Assembly: GCA_020637595.1 (NCBI GenBank)
Contig: JACKKE010000001.1
Span: 62,001 to 126,000, forward strand
Direction of reading: 5' to 3'
Length of the DNA stretch: 64,000 nucleotides
DNA from: Rhodobacter sp.
GTDB taxonomy: Bacteria; Pseudomonadota; Alphaproteobacteria; Rhodobacterales; Rhodobacteraceae
The position numbers and the translations under genes are program-made. This document shows positions 26,792-35,188 of the stretch, piece by piece (position 1 is the first letter of the stretch; every line of letters begins with the position of its first letter). The notes beneath the pieces were generated by a model. It ran no database searches. It was not told the origin of the DNA and saw only the letters and a list, made by a program, of their open reading frames with translations.

Positions 26792-27172
26792 ATGCCCGAG
26801 GAAACGATCACCATCGGTGGCAAGAATTTCGAGGTCGCCTGCCAGGAGGGCGAGGAACAATACCTGCGCTCTGCCGCGGCGATGCTGGATGCCGAGGCGC
26901 GGACGCTGATCGACCAGATCGGCCGCCTGCCCGAAGCGCGGATGCTGCTGATGGCCGGGCTGATGCTGGCCGACAAGACGGCCGGGGCCGAAGACCGGGT
27001 GCGCGCGCTTGAGGCCGAACTGGCCGAGACCCAGGCGCAGGTCGAGGCGCTGCAGAACCAGCCGCGGCAACGGATCGAGGTGCCGAGCGTGCCGGCGGCC
27101 ACGGTCGAGCGGTTTTCTGAACTGGCGACGCGGGCCGAGGCGCTGGCGGACCAGATGGAAGAACAGTCCTGA
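26792..27172 (+). CDS. zapA: Cell division protein ZapA
   Basis: FtsZ-binding protein of 126 aa that bundles filaments at the Z-ring. The N-terminal globular part (ETITIGGKNFEVACQEGEEQ, then YLRSAAAMLDAEARTL) and the RMLLMAGLMLADK stretch are diagnostic. A C-terminal coiled coil mediates tetramer formation. AGGGGAGCGAG precedes the ATG. It is co-transcribed with the coiled-coil gene in front of it and followed by a strong terminator. Confidence 0.93.
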   Translation: MPEETITIGGKNFEVACQEGEEQYLRSAAAMLDAEARTLIDQIGRLPEARMLLMAGLMLADKTAGAEDRVRALEAELAETQAQVEALQNQPRQRIEVPSVPAATVERFSELATRAEALADQMEEQS

Positions 27173-27192
27173 ATAGTCTGATTTTGCAATGA

Positions 27193-27220
27193 AAAAGGCC
27201 GCCTGACAGGGCGGCCTTTG
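27193..27220. terminator. Bidirectional rho-independent terminator
   Basis: The inverted repeat AAAGGCCGCC / GGCGGCCTTT encloses a short TGACAG-type loop, with an A-run to the left (five Ts on the minus strand). It lies between zapA and the convergent grxD and should serve both. Confidence 0.85.
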
Positions 27221-27242
27221 ACGTATGGATGGGCAGCGTCGA

Positions 27243-27602
27243 TCAGCTGTTGGCTTCGCGGATCTTGTTCGCCGCGTCCTTGTCATAGGTGACACCCTTG
27301 GTGTCAAAGAGCTGGTCCAGCTCGCCCGACAGGGTCATCTCGGTGATGATGTCGCAGCCGCCGACGAATTCACCCTTGACGTAAAGCTGCGGGATCGTCG
27401 GCCAGTCCGAGAATTCCTTGATCCCCTGGCGGATGGTATCGTCGGCCAGCACGTTGACGTCGACATACTCGACACCCATGAAATTCAGCACCCCGGCAAC
27501 GCGGCTGGAAAAGCCACATTGCGGCATGGTCTTGGTGCCCTTCATGTAGAGCACCACGTCGTTGCCCTCGACCGTCTGGCGGATCGCGTCCTGAGCACTC
27601 AT
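27243..27602 (-). CDS. grxD: Monothiol glutaredoxin, Grx4 family
   Basis: CGFS-type glutaredoxin of 119 aa that ligates and transfers 2Fe-2S clusters together with BolA. The active site is MPQCGFSS (C29), with the glutathione-binding WPTIPQLYVKGEFVGGCDI. ATG 27602 gives the usual N-terminus. It is the last gene of the purL-bolA-grxD run on the minus strand. The neighbouring bolA supports a Grx-BolA iron-sulfur trafficking pair. Confidence 0.96.
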   Translation of the reverse strand: MSAQDAIRQTVEGNDVVLYMKGTKTMPQCGFSSRVAGVLNFMGVEYVDVNVLADDTIRQGIKEFSDWPTIPQLYVKGEFVGGCDIITEMTLSGELDQLFDTKGVTYDKDAANKIREANS

Positions 27603-27684
27603 GTTTCGTCCTTTCGCAGGCGCGGCAGCCGAGCCACGCAGGGTTTGCATGTCAGATAGGCCGGTTTGCGCGGCGGAAAAGGGG

Positions 27685-27927
27685 TCAGTCGGGGGCTTTT
27701 GTGGTCAGCGCCAGCGCATGCAACTCGCCATGCGCGCCGTCCATCTTGCCTTTCAGGGCAGCATAGACATCGCGCTGTTGCTGCACGCGGTTCTTGCCGC
27801 GGAAACTCGCGTCGATGATTTCGGCGGCATAGTGATTGCCGTCGCCGGCGAGGTCGGTGATCGTGATCTTCGCGGCCGGGAAGGACTCGCGCAGCAGGGT
27901 TTCGAGTTCGGTTGCCGTAATGGCCAT
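27685..27927 (-). CDS. BolA family protein
   Basis: Small protein of 80 aa with the class II KH-like BolA fold. The family signature includes DLAGDGNHYAAEIID and the C-terminal HALALTT with a conserved histidine. His in GNHY and in AHGELHALAL are candidate cluster ligands when bound to the adjacent monothiol glutaredoxin. It lies 82 bp upstream of grxD. Confidence 0.94.
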   Translation of the reverse strand: MAITATELETLLRESFPAAKITITDLAGDGNHYAAEIIDASFRGKNRVQQQRDVYAALKGKMDGAHGELHALALTTKAPD

Positions 27928-28071
27928 GCGGTATCCTCTGGGCCTTTTGTGCCGAAGGTAATCCGGGGGCAGGGGGTTAGCAAGGGCTGCGGTGTCACAG
28001 CCGGGCGTGGCGCGCGTGGCGAACGCGCGCTGCCGGTTTCCGGGGCGGCGGGGGCTGTGCGGGCCGTGCGA

Positions 28072-30231
28072 TCAGGCAATCGCGGCGGCAAAGGCGCCCC
28101 GATAAAGGTCTGACAATTCAGCCAGCGGCGCCGAACTGGCGCCCATCGTCACCGCGTTGCCACCAAAGCGGCCGACCGTATGCAGGGGCACCCCGGCGGC
28201 GGCGGCGGCCACCATCAGCGCCTCGGCCTGATCGAAGCCGCAGGCGAGCAGATAGCGCGCCTGATCCTCGCCAAACAGGGTCGGCGTGTCGCCCGCGTCC
28301 AGTGTCAGGCCCAGACCCGCGCCTTCGGCCATCTCGAAACCCGCCAGCGCCAGCCCGCCGTCCGAAAGGTCGGTGGCAGCCCGCACCAGCGCCCGGTTGG
28401 CACGCAGGAACTCGCCGTTGCGGCGCTCGGCCTCCAGGTCGACATGCGGGGCGTCGCCGTCTTCGCGGTTGAAGACCTCGGCCAGCAGCGCCGACTGCCC
28501 CAGGTGGCCCTGGCCCGCGCCGATCACCAGCGCATAGTCGCCCTCGACCGGCTGGCCGGCGATCAGATCGTCCAGGCTGTCCAGCAGACCGACCGCGCCG
28601 ATCGTCGGGGTCGGCAGGATGCCCTTGCCGTCGGTCTCGTTGTAAAGCGAGACGTTGCCCGAGACGATCGGCATGTCGAGCGCCGCGCAGGCCGCGCCGA
28701 TGCCCTGAATGGCGCCGACGAACTGGCCCATGATCTCGGGCTTTTCGGGGTTGCCGAAGTTCAGGTTGTCGGTGGTCGCCAGCGGGCGGGCGCCACAGGC
28801 GGTCAGGTTGCGATAGGCCTCGGCCACCGCCTGCTTGCCGCCCTCGACCGGGTTCGCGCGCACATAGCGCGGCGTCACGTCACTGGTAAAGGCAATCGCC
28901 TTGCCGGTGCCATGCACCCGCACGACGCCGGCGCCCAGACCCGGGGCGCGCACCGTGTCTGCCATGACCATGTGGTCGTATTGTTCCCAGACCCAGCCCT
29001 TGTAGGCATAGGAGGGGGCGGAAATCAGTGCCTTGAGCGCGTCGATCGGGTCGATCTGCGGCACCGGCGCCATGTCGGCCGCGGCCGGGGTGGGGATCCA
29101 GGGCCGGTCGTATTCCGGCGCTTCCGAGCTGAGTTTCGACAGCGGCAGGTCGGCCTTGACCGCGTTGCCGTGCAGGATCAGGAACCGGTCCTCGGGGATG
29201 GTTTCGCCGACGATGGCAAAATCCAGATCCCATTTCTCAAAGACGGCGCGGGCTGCGGCCTCTTTCTCGGGGTGCAGGACCATGAGCATCCGCTCCTGGC
29301 TTTCCGAGAGCATCATCTCATAGGCGGTCATATGGGTTTCACGCTGCGGCACGTCGTCGAGCTGCAGCTTGATCCCCAGACCGCCCTTGTCGCCCATCTC
29401 GACCGCCGAGCAGGTCAGACCCGCCGCGCCCATGTCCTGAATGGAAATGACCGCGCCGGTTTCCATCAGCTCGAGGCAGGCCTCGAGCAGGCGCTTTTCG
29501 GTAAAGGGGTCACCGACCTGAACGGTGGGGCGCTTTTCCTCGATCGTGTCATCGAACTCGGCCGAGGCCATCGTCGCGCCGCCGACACCGTCGCGGCCGG
29601 TCTTGGCGCCGAGGTAGACCACCGGCATGCCGACGCCCGAGGCGGCCGAATAGAAGATCTTGTCGGCATCCGCGAGGCCCGCGGCAAAGGCGTTGACCAG
29701 GCAGTTGCAGTTATAGCTGGCGTGGAACCGCACCTCGCCGCCCACGTTCGGCACGCCGAAGCAGTTGCCATAGCTGCCGATCCCCTCGACCACGCCCTTG
29801 ACGATGTGCGCGGTCTTGGGGTGCGAGGGCAGGCCGAAGCTGAGCGCATTCATCGCGGCGATCGGCCGCGCGCCCATCGTGAAGACGTCGCGCAGGATGC
29901 CGCCGACACCCGTCGCCGCGCCCTGATGGGGCTCGATATAGGACGGGTGGTTATGGCTCTCCATCTTGAAGATCAGCGCCTGACCGTCGCCGATGTCCAC
30001 GACACCCGCGTTCTCGCCCGGGCCGCAGATCACCTGCGGGCCCTTGGTCGGCAGGGTGCGCAGCCATTTCTTGGACGATTTATAGGAACAGTGCTCGTTC
30101 CACATCGCGCTGAAGATGCCGAGTTCGGTGAACGTGGGCTCGCGGCCGATGATCTCGAGGATCCGCTGGTATTCGTCGGGCTTGAGCCCGTGCGCGGCGA
30201 TCAGGTCGGGGGTGATGGCGGGTTCGGTCAT
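28072..30231 (-). CDS. purL: Phosphoribosylformylglycinamidine synthase subunit PurL
   Basis: Catalytic subunit (719 aa) of the three-part FGAM synthase of purine biosynthesis; it acts with PurQ and PurS. It has MWNEHCSYKSSKKWLRTLPT near the N-terminus, FKMESHNHPSYIEPHQGAAT (phosphate and metal binding), and DMGAAGLTCSAVEMGDKGG. It is of the small PurL type lacking the fused glutaminase. ATG 30231 gives the family start; the frame remains open further upstream without a ribosome-binding site. bolA follows after 144 bp. Confidence 0.97.
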   Translation of the reverse strand: MTEPAITPDLIAAHGLKPDEYQRILEIIGREPTFTELGIFSAMWNEHCSYKSSKKWLRTLPTKGPQVICGPGENAGVVDIGDGQALIFKMESHNHPSYIEPHQGAATGVGGILRDVFTMGARPIAAMNALSFGLPSHPKTAHIVKGVVEGIGSYGNCFGVPNVGGEVRFHASYNCNCLVNAFAAGLADADKIFYSAASGVGMPVVYLGAKTGRDGVGGATMASAEFDDTIEEKRPTVQVGDPFTEKRLLEACLELMETGAVISIQDMGAAGLTCSAVEMGDKGGLGIKLQLDDVPQRETHMTAYEMMLSESQERMLMVLHPEKEAAARAVFEKWDLDFAIVGETIPEDRFLILHGNAVKADLPLSKLSSEAPEYDRPWIPTPAAADMAPVPQIDPIDALKALISAPSYAYKGWVWEQYDHMVMADTVRAPGLGAGVVRVHGTGKAIAFTSDVTPRYVRANPVEGGKQAVAEAYRNLTACGARPLATTDNLNFGNPEKPEIMGQFVGAIQGIGAACAALDMPIVSGNVSLYNETDGKGILPTPTIGAVGLLDSLDDLIAGQPVEGDYALVIGAGQGHLGQSALLAEVFNREDGDAPHVDLEAERRNGEFLRANRALVRAATDLSDGGLALAGFEMAEGAGLGLTLDAGDTPTLFGEDQARYLLACGFDQAEALMVAAAAAGVPLHTVGRFGGNAVTMGASSAPLAELSDLYRGAFAAAIA

Positions 30232-30340
30232 GGCGTCTTTCCCGGACACGGCTGTGTTGGCTGCGTCATACGGGAAGCGCGGGCCGAGGGAAAGTCCCTG
30301 TAAACCCGGAACCGCGCCTGGATGTGGGGCGGCGGCGGGC

Positions 30341-30367
30341 AAAAAAAAGGCCGAGCTGAGCTCGGCC
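30341..30367 (-). terminator. Rho-independent terminator upstream of purL
   Basis: On the minus strand GGCCGAGCTCAGCTCGGCC is followed by eight Ts. This is the strongest intrinsic terminator in the window. It ends transcription arriving from the LysR gene or from the putative small RNA described in the next entry. Confidence 0.88.
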
Positions 30368-30515
30368 CAAGTCCAACAGGGAGGTAAAGATACAAGGCCA
30401 AGCCATGTATCTCACAATCCGAAATAGTCGAATCGCTTCATCCGTTCAAGAATTTCTTTGCTGCACGTGCATCATAGCCGCGATGCGTTGCATGCATGTC
30501 TCACTTCGGTGAGTA
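30341..30515 (-). ncRNA. Candidate structured small RNA between lysR and purL
   Basis: The 298-bp gap between the LysR stop and purL holds three hairpins in a row on the minus strand. One is CTCAC-CGAA-GTGAG (30500-30513). The second is AGATACA / TGTATCT with inner GGC / GCC pairing (30388-30412). The third is the intrinsic terminator with U8 (30341-30367). There is no credible ORF longer than about ten codons. Order and spacing are those of a small RNA or a structured 3' UTR of the LysR mRNA. No family was recognised and no promoter is clear. Confidence 0.35.
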
Positions 30516-30529
30516 GGTCTTCGGCGTCG

Positions 30530-31438
30530 CTAGTCGCTCCGTCCTTGTTCACTGCGTTGGCGGCGATAGGCGATAACCCCTTCGAGGACGAATTCGCGGA
30601 ATGCCGCGACGCGCTTGGAATGGCGCAACTCCTCAGGGTAGGCGAGGAAAACGGGAACCTCGGCGCTTTCGATATCCGGCATCACCCGGACCAGTTGCGG
30701 AAAGTCGTCGGTCAGGTAGTCGGGCAACACGCCGATCCCCAGATCGTTCAGAACCGCCTGCAACACGCCGAAATAGTTGTTGATCGTGAAGGTGGTGCGC
30801 ACGGTATGCGCCATCAGCTCGCGGATCAGCGCGGCCCCCGCCGAGACCTGATGCGCGCTGGCGTTCTGGCAGACCAGCCGATGCTGGGCCATTTCGTCCA
30901 TCGTCGCGGGCATGCCGTTCTGGCGCGCATATTCCGGCGAGGCATAAAGCCGCATCCGCACGCCCATCAGCCGCTTGCGGATCAGGTCGGCCTGGCTGGG
31001 CTCCTTCATCCGAATCGCGATGTCGGCCTCGCGCATCGGCAGGTCGAGCACGCGCTCTTCCAGCATCAGGTCGATTTTCAGATCGGGATACTTGGCATAG
31101 AGGGTCGGCAGGCGTGGGGCCAGCCAGAGCGTGCCGAATCCGGTCGTGGTGGTCACGCGCAGCTCGCCGTAGACCTCTTCCTCGCTGTCGCGGATCCGCG
31201 CTGCGGCGGTTTCCAGCCGCGTGGTCATCGCCCGCGTCGCTTCGAACAGCAGTTCGCCCTGTTCGGTCAGGATCAGCCCGCGCGCGTGGCGGTGGAACAG
31301 CGTCGTGCCGAGCGATTCCTCCAGCCCGCGGATCTGGCGGCTGACGGCGGACTGGCTGAGCCCGAGGGAATCACCCGCGTGCGTCAGGCTGCCGGCATCG
31401 GCAACGGCGTGAAAGATCCTGAGTTTGTCCCAATCCAT
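30530..31438 (-). CDS. LysR-family transcriptional regulator
   Basis: Regulator of 302 aa. The N-terminal winged helix (MDWDKLRIFHAVADAGSLTH, then LGLSQSAVSRQIRGLEESLG) is followed by a linker helix and a periplasmic-binding-like effector domain from about residue 95 (LRVTTTTGFGTLWLAPRLPT). Its target cannot be told. It is divergent from an acyltransferase gene, with 222 bp between starts, so self-regulation and control of that neighbour are possible. The 3' end runs into a structured region with a terminator. Confidence 0.92.
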   Translation of the reverse strand: MDWDKLRIFHAVADAGSLTHAGDSLGLSQSAVSRQIRGLEESLGTTLFHRHARGLILTEQGELLFEATRAMTTRLETAAARIRDSEEEVYGELRVTTTTGFGTLWLAPRLPTLYAKYPDLKIDLMLEERVLDLPMREADIAIRMKEPSQADLIRKRLMGVRMRLYASPEYARQNGMPATMDEMAQHRLVCQNASAHQVSAGAALIRELMAHTVRTTFTINNYFGVLQAVLNDLGIGVLPDYLTDDFPQLVRVMPDIESAEVPVFLAYPEELRHSKRVAAFREFVLEGVIAYRRQRSEQGRSD

Positions 31439-31660
31439 AGGGGCTGTCGCGGGCGTCCTGTGCGATGCGTCCGCCCGGTTCTAGGGCAGAATGCGGCAAT
31501 TCGAAAGAGAAGTTTCGGTGACGACCCGGCGGAAACTCCGGAGATTGACCGAAAAATAGGCGATGCGCCCGGAAAAGGCACGGTGCCGCCGCGTGTTGCC
31601 GCGTCGCACGGCTGTTACAGCGCCGCCTTATGCCTCGGGCAAACGCAAACGGGGTTTGTC

Positions 31661-32617
31661 ATGTCCTTCGTCACCCTCGACGCCGCGGTGCCGCTGCGGC
31701 CACAGCCCCTGCCGGTCAGGGGCAATTCCGACCGCATGGTGAACCTGCGGGCCGTCACCCGCGAGATCACCTATGCCCATGCCGCCCGGACCGCCCCGGC
31801 GCGGGGGATCATCCGCGGGCTCGAGGCCGCGACCGGGCGCGGCGCGCTGATCCGCCGCGCTGCCGGCTACGAGGCCGAGGTCGCCGCCGGTGCCGACTTC
31901 TGGCGGGTGATGATGGAGCGATTCGGGATCCGCCTTGACGTGGTGCGGGGGTCCCTGGGCGCGATCCCCGACAGCGGGCCGCTGGTGGTGGTGGCGAACC
32001 ATCCCTTCGGTATCCTCGACGGTCTGGTGATGGCGCATATCCTGTCGGGCGTGCGTCGCGGCGATTTCCGGGTGCTCGCGCATCAGGTTTTCTCTCAGGC
32101 CGAGGACGTGCGCCGCTCGATCCTGCCGGTCGATTTCGCCGGCACGCCCGAGGCCCAGGCCGCCAACCTGCGCACCCGGGCCGAGGCCATCGGCTATCTG
32201 CGCGACGGTGGCGCGGTCGGGATCTTTCCCGGGGGCACGGTGTCCACCGCGCGCCACCCGATGGGCCAGCCGATGGACCCGATCTGGCGCAGCTTTGCCG
32301 CCCGGATGATCCTGCGCTCGGGGGCGACGGTGGTGCCGATCTGGTTCGACGGGCAGAACTCGCGCCTGTTTCAGCTGGCCAGCCATCTCAGCCCGACGCT
32401 GCGCGTGGCGCTGCTGTTGCGCGAATTCCGGGTGCGGGTGAACCAGCCGGTGCGGCTGGCGGTCGGCGCGCCGATCCCCGCCGAGGTGCTGTCGCGGCAG
32501 GCTGGCGACGGAAAACAGATGATGGATTTCCTGCGCCGGGCGACGTATGGATTGTCGCCACAGCCCTTGGATGCAGGCCTTCTGGGTCACGAGTTCGAGG
32601 AGCACCACAAACGATAG
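31661..32617 (+). CDS. Lysophospholipid acyltransferase family protein (PlsC-like)
   Basis: Acyltransferase of 318 aa with the active-site block VVVANHPFGILDG (His and Asp of the PlsC-type motif, spaced as in the NHPFGxLDG subgroup). The second block FPGGTVSTARHP binds the glycerol phosphate. It likely acylates a lysophospholipid or a lyso-amino lipid at the inner membrane face; an ornithine-lipid-type role is possible. ATG 31661 is used, as the longer upstream frame crosses the LysR gene in antisense. murI follows after 9 bp. Confidence 0.85.
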   Translation: MSFVTLDAAVPLRPQPLPVRGNSDRMVNLRAVTREITYAHAARTAPARGIIRGLEAATGRGALIRRAAGYEAEVAAGADFWRVMMERFGIRLDVVRGSLGAIPDSGPLVVVANHPFGILDGLVMAHILSGVRRGDFRVLAHQVFSQAEDVRRSILPVDFAGTPEAQAANLRTRAEAIGYLRDGGAVGIFPGGTVSTARHPMGQPMDPIWRSFAARMILRSGATVVPIWFDGQNSRLFQLASHLSPTLRVALLLREFRVRVNQPVRLAVGAPIPAEVLSRQAGDGKQMMDFLRRATYGLSPQPLDAGLLGHEFEEHHKR

Positions 32618-32626
32618 AGGCAAGGC

Positions 32627-33439
32627 ATGGCAGTCGGCGTGTTCGATTCGGGGTTGGGCGGCCTGACGGTCCTGGACGCCCTGGTGCGCAGGCTGCCGGA
32701 TGTGCCCTTTGTCTATTACGGTGACAACGCCAATGCGCCCTATGGTGTGCGCGATGCCGACGACATCTATCGCCTGACCTGTCAGGGCGTGCAGCGCCTC
32801 TTTGACGAAGGCTGCGACCTGGTGATCCTGGCGTGCAACACCGCCTCGGCCGCGGCCCTGCGCCGGATGCAGGAGCACTGGATCCCGCCGGGCAAGCGCG
32901 TGCTGGGCGTGTTCGTGCCGCTGATCGAGGCGTTGACCGAACGCCAGTGGGGCGACAACTCGCCCCCGCGCGAGGTCTCGGTCAAGCATGTCGCGCTGTT
33001 CGCCACGCCGGCGACGGTTGCCAGCCGCGCCTTTCAGCGCGAACTGGCGTTTCGCGCGATCGGCGTCGATGTCGAGGCCCAGCCCTGCGGCGGGGTCGTC
33101 GACGCGATCGAGCAGGGCGACATGATCCTGGCCGAGGCGCTGGTCCATTCCCATGTCGAGGCCCTGCACCGCCGCATGCCCAAACCCGAAGCCGCGGTTC
33201 TGGGCTGCACCCATTACCCGCTGATGGAAGACGCCTTCCGCGCCGCGCTCGGCCCCGGGGTGGCGATCTATTCGCAGCCCGAGCTGGTGGCCGCCAGCCT
33301 GGACGACTATCTCAAACGCCACCCCGAGATGATCGGCCCCGGCACCGAAAGCGTCTTTCTGACCACGGGCGACCCGGTGGCGGTGGGCCACAAGGCGACG
33401 CAATTCCTGCGCCGGCGGATTCCGTTCCGCGCCGCGTGA
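32627..33439 (+). CDS. murI: Glutamate racemase
   Basis: Cofactor-independent racemase of 270 aa supplying D-glutamate for peptidoglycan. The two catalytic cysteines are C70 in LACNTASAAAL and C194 in VLGCTHYPLM. The N-terminal FDSGLGGLTVL and VYYGDNANAPYG are family hallmarks. AGAGGCAAGGC precedes the ATG. It lies 9 bp after the acyltransferase and may be co-transcribed. Confidence 0.95.
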   Translation: MAVGVFDSGLGGLTVLDALVRRLPDVPFVYYGDNANAPYGVRDADDIYRLTCQGVQRLFDEGCDLVILACNTASAAALRRMQEHWIPPGKRVLGVFVPLIEALTERQWGDNSPPREVSVKHVALFATPATVASRAFQRELAFRAIGVDVEAQPCGGVVDAIEQGDMILAEALVHSHVEALHRRMPKPEAAVLGCTHYPLMEDAFRAALGPGVAIYSQPELVAASLDDYLKRHPEMIGPGTESVFLTTGDPVAVGHKATQFLRRRIPFRAA

Positions 33440-33521
33440 TGCGGCATTTGCGCCCGTTGATGTGGCGGGTGTCTGTGCCTATGTCTGCCGGAAACGCGCG
33501 AACGGGTGGAGGAAGAACGGC

Positions 33522-34025
33522 ATGGCCGGCATGAAAAGCCTGAAAAAGAAGCGGCGGGTGCAGATCATCGTCGTCGCCGCGGTGGCGCTGGCGCTCAGCA
33601 CGGGGCTGATCGGCTATGCGATGCGCGACGGCATCAACTTCTTCCGCTCGCCCAGCCAGGTGCGCGCCGAACCGCCGTCCGCGAACGAGGTGTTCCGCCT
33701 CGGCGGCATGGTCGAAGAGGGCACGCTGGTGCGCGGTCAGGGGCACGAGATCGTGTTTCGCGTGACCGATTTCTGCGAATCCGTCGAGGTGCGCTATTCG
33801 GGCATCCTGCCCGACCTGTTCGGCGAGAACGAGGGCACGGTGGCGACCGGCCGTCTGGTGGACGGGGTCTTTGTCGCGACCGAGATCCTGGCCAAGCACG
33901 ACGAGACCTATATGCCGCGCGAGGTCGCGGATTCGCTGGCGGCCGGTGGTCAGCCCACTGCGGCGACGGGGCACCCCGAATGCGAATACCACGGCGACTA
34001 CGCAACGCCCGGCAACAACACCTGA
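33522..34025 (+). CDS. ccmE: Cytochrome c maturation haem chaperone CcmE
   Basis: Membrane-anchored periplasmic haem chaperone of 167 aa. A basic start (KSLKKKRR) and one membrane segment are followed by an OB-fold domain. Haem binds covalently at His126 in LAKHDETYMP, with Tyr130 as the conserved neighbour. ATG 33522 is preceded by GGAGGAAG. The other ccm genes are not in the window, so ccmE stands apart here. Confidence 0.94.
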   Translation: MAGMKSLKKKRRVQIIVVAAVALALSTGLIGYAMRDGINFFRSPSQVRAEPPSANEVFRLGGMVEEGTLVRGQGHEIVFRVTDFCESVEVRYSGILPDLFGENEGTVATGRLVDGVFVATEILAKHDETYMPREVADSLAAGGQPTAATGHPECEYHGDYATPGNNT

Positions 34026-34075
34026 TCTGAACCGCCCCGCGCGATCCTTCCGCCGATCCATGCAGGAGAGGCGGA

Positions 34076-34687
34076 ATGCAGGACGTGCGGCAACTGGCCG
34101 AGGACATCGTCACCCGCGAGGGCGGCTATGTCGATGACCCGAATGACCCGGGCGGGGCTACGAATTTCGGTGTGACGATCCACACGATGCGCCGGCTGGG
34201 ACTGGACCTGACCGGTGACGGGCGGGTGGACGCGGGCGATGTGCGGGCGCTGACCCGCGATCAGGCGGTGGCGATCTTTCTCGAACATTACTACACCCGC
34301 CCCGGCATTGCTGCGCTGCCCGAGGCGCTGCAGCCCTCGGTCTTTGACATGTATGTCAACGCCGGGGGCAATGCGGTGCGCGTTCTGCAGCGGCTGCTGA
34401 TCGAAATGGGCTATGATCTGGATGTAGACGGGGTGATCGGCCCACAGACGATCCGCGCCGCCGATGCCGCCGCCCGCGCCGCCCCCGCGCATATCGCCGA
34501 TGCCTACGGGATTGCCCGGCGCGACTATTATTATGCGCTGGCCGACCGCCGCCCCGCCAGCCGGCGCTATGCCCGCCGCCGCGACGGCGGCAAGGGCGGC
34601 TGGATCGTCCGGGCCGAGCATTTCATCGCCCCGCGTTATCATCTGAGCGAGGCCGAGCACCGCGAAAGGACCGCGTCATGGGTCTGA
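34076..34687 (+). CDS. Holin-associated N-acetylmuramidase (GH108 endolysin)
   Basis: Endolysin-like muramidase of 203 aa. The GH108 catalytic Glu is E15 in IVTREGGYVDDPNDPGGAT, followed by NFGVTIHTM. A PG_binding_3 helix bundle begins around DVDGVIGPQTIRAAD. There is no signal peptide, so export requires the holin encoded next; their frames overlap by 10 bp. In Rhodobacter capsulatus an unlinked endolysin-holin pair lyses cells to release the gene transfer agent, and this pair has the same make-up. No phage structural gene is nearby. Confidence 0.88.
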   Translation: MQDVRQLAEDIVTREGGYVDDPNDPGGATNFGVTIHTMRRLGLDLTGDGRVDAGDVRALTRDQAVAIFLEHYYTRPGIAALPEALQPSVFDMYVNAGGNAVRVLQRLLIEMGYDLDVDGVIGPQTIRAADAAARAAPAHIADAYGIARRDYYYALADRRPASRRYARRRDGGKGGWIVRAEHFIAPRYHLSEAEHRERTASWV

Positions 34688-35187
34688 TGACGACGCTGCT
34701 GCGCGCGCTGGCCCGGCCCGGCGCCCTCGAAGGGGCCGGGCGCACGGTCGCCGGTGTGGCCGAGGTGTTCCGCCCCAACGCGACGCGCGAGCTGGAGCTG
34801 GGGCACGAGGCCCTGGTCGCGGCCCAGTCCACCGCCGCCGCCGAATTCCGCCATGCCGGCAACGGGCGTTTCGATGCGCTGGTGAACGGGCTGAACCGGC
34901 TGCCGCGGCCGATGCTGGCGCTGGGAACGCTGGGGCTCTTTGTCTATGCGATGGCCGATCCGGCGGGGTTCACCCTGCGCATGCAGGGGCTGGCGGCGGT
35001 GCCCGAGCCGCTGTGGTGGCTGCTGGGCGCCATCGTCGCGTTTTACTTTGGTGCCCGCGAAACGCATTACCGACGCGCTCTGACCGATCCGCCCGCGCCC
35101 CGCGCGGCACCGGCCACCCCGGCCACCCCGCCGCGCAATCCGGCGCTGGACGACTGGCGCGCGGCGCTGGCGGGGCAGGATCCCTGA
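34678..35187 (+). CDS. Holin family protein (three-TM type)
   Basis: Membrane protein of 169 aa. It has an N-terminal amphipathic part, then two clear membrane segments (MLALGTLGLFVYAMADPAG and LWWLLGAIVAFYFGARE), and a Pro/Ala-rich C-terminal tail ending in DDWRAALAGQDP. It is expected to form the inner-membrane lesion that releases the overlapping upstream muramidase into the periplasm. The ATG lies within the 3' end of that gene, with GAAAGGA as ribosome-binding site. Confidence 0.8.
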   Translation: MGLMTTLLRALARPGALEGAGRTVAGVAEVFRPNATRELELGHEALVAAQSTAAAEFRHAGNGRFDALVNGLNRLPRPMLALGTLGLFVYAMADPAGFTLRMQGLAAVPEPLWWLLGAIVAFYFGARETHYRRALTDPPAPRAAPATPATPPRNPALDDWRAALAGQDP

Positions 35188-35188
35188 G

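Noticed and set aside
30378..30529. Very small proteins in the lysR-purL gap
   Set aside because: Only frames of about nine codons exist (for example one reading MKRFDYFGL) without a convincing ribosome-binding site. RNA structure explains the region better.
34076..35187. Prophage remnant
   Set aside because: There is no integrase, portal, terminase, capsid or tail gene and no change of base composition. The pair better fits a gene transfer agent lysis role.
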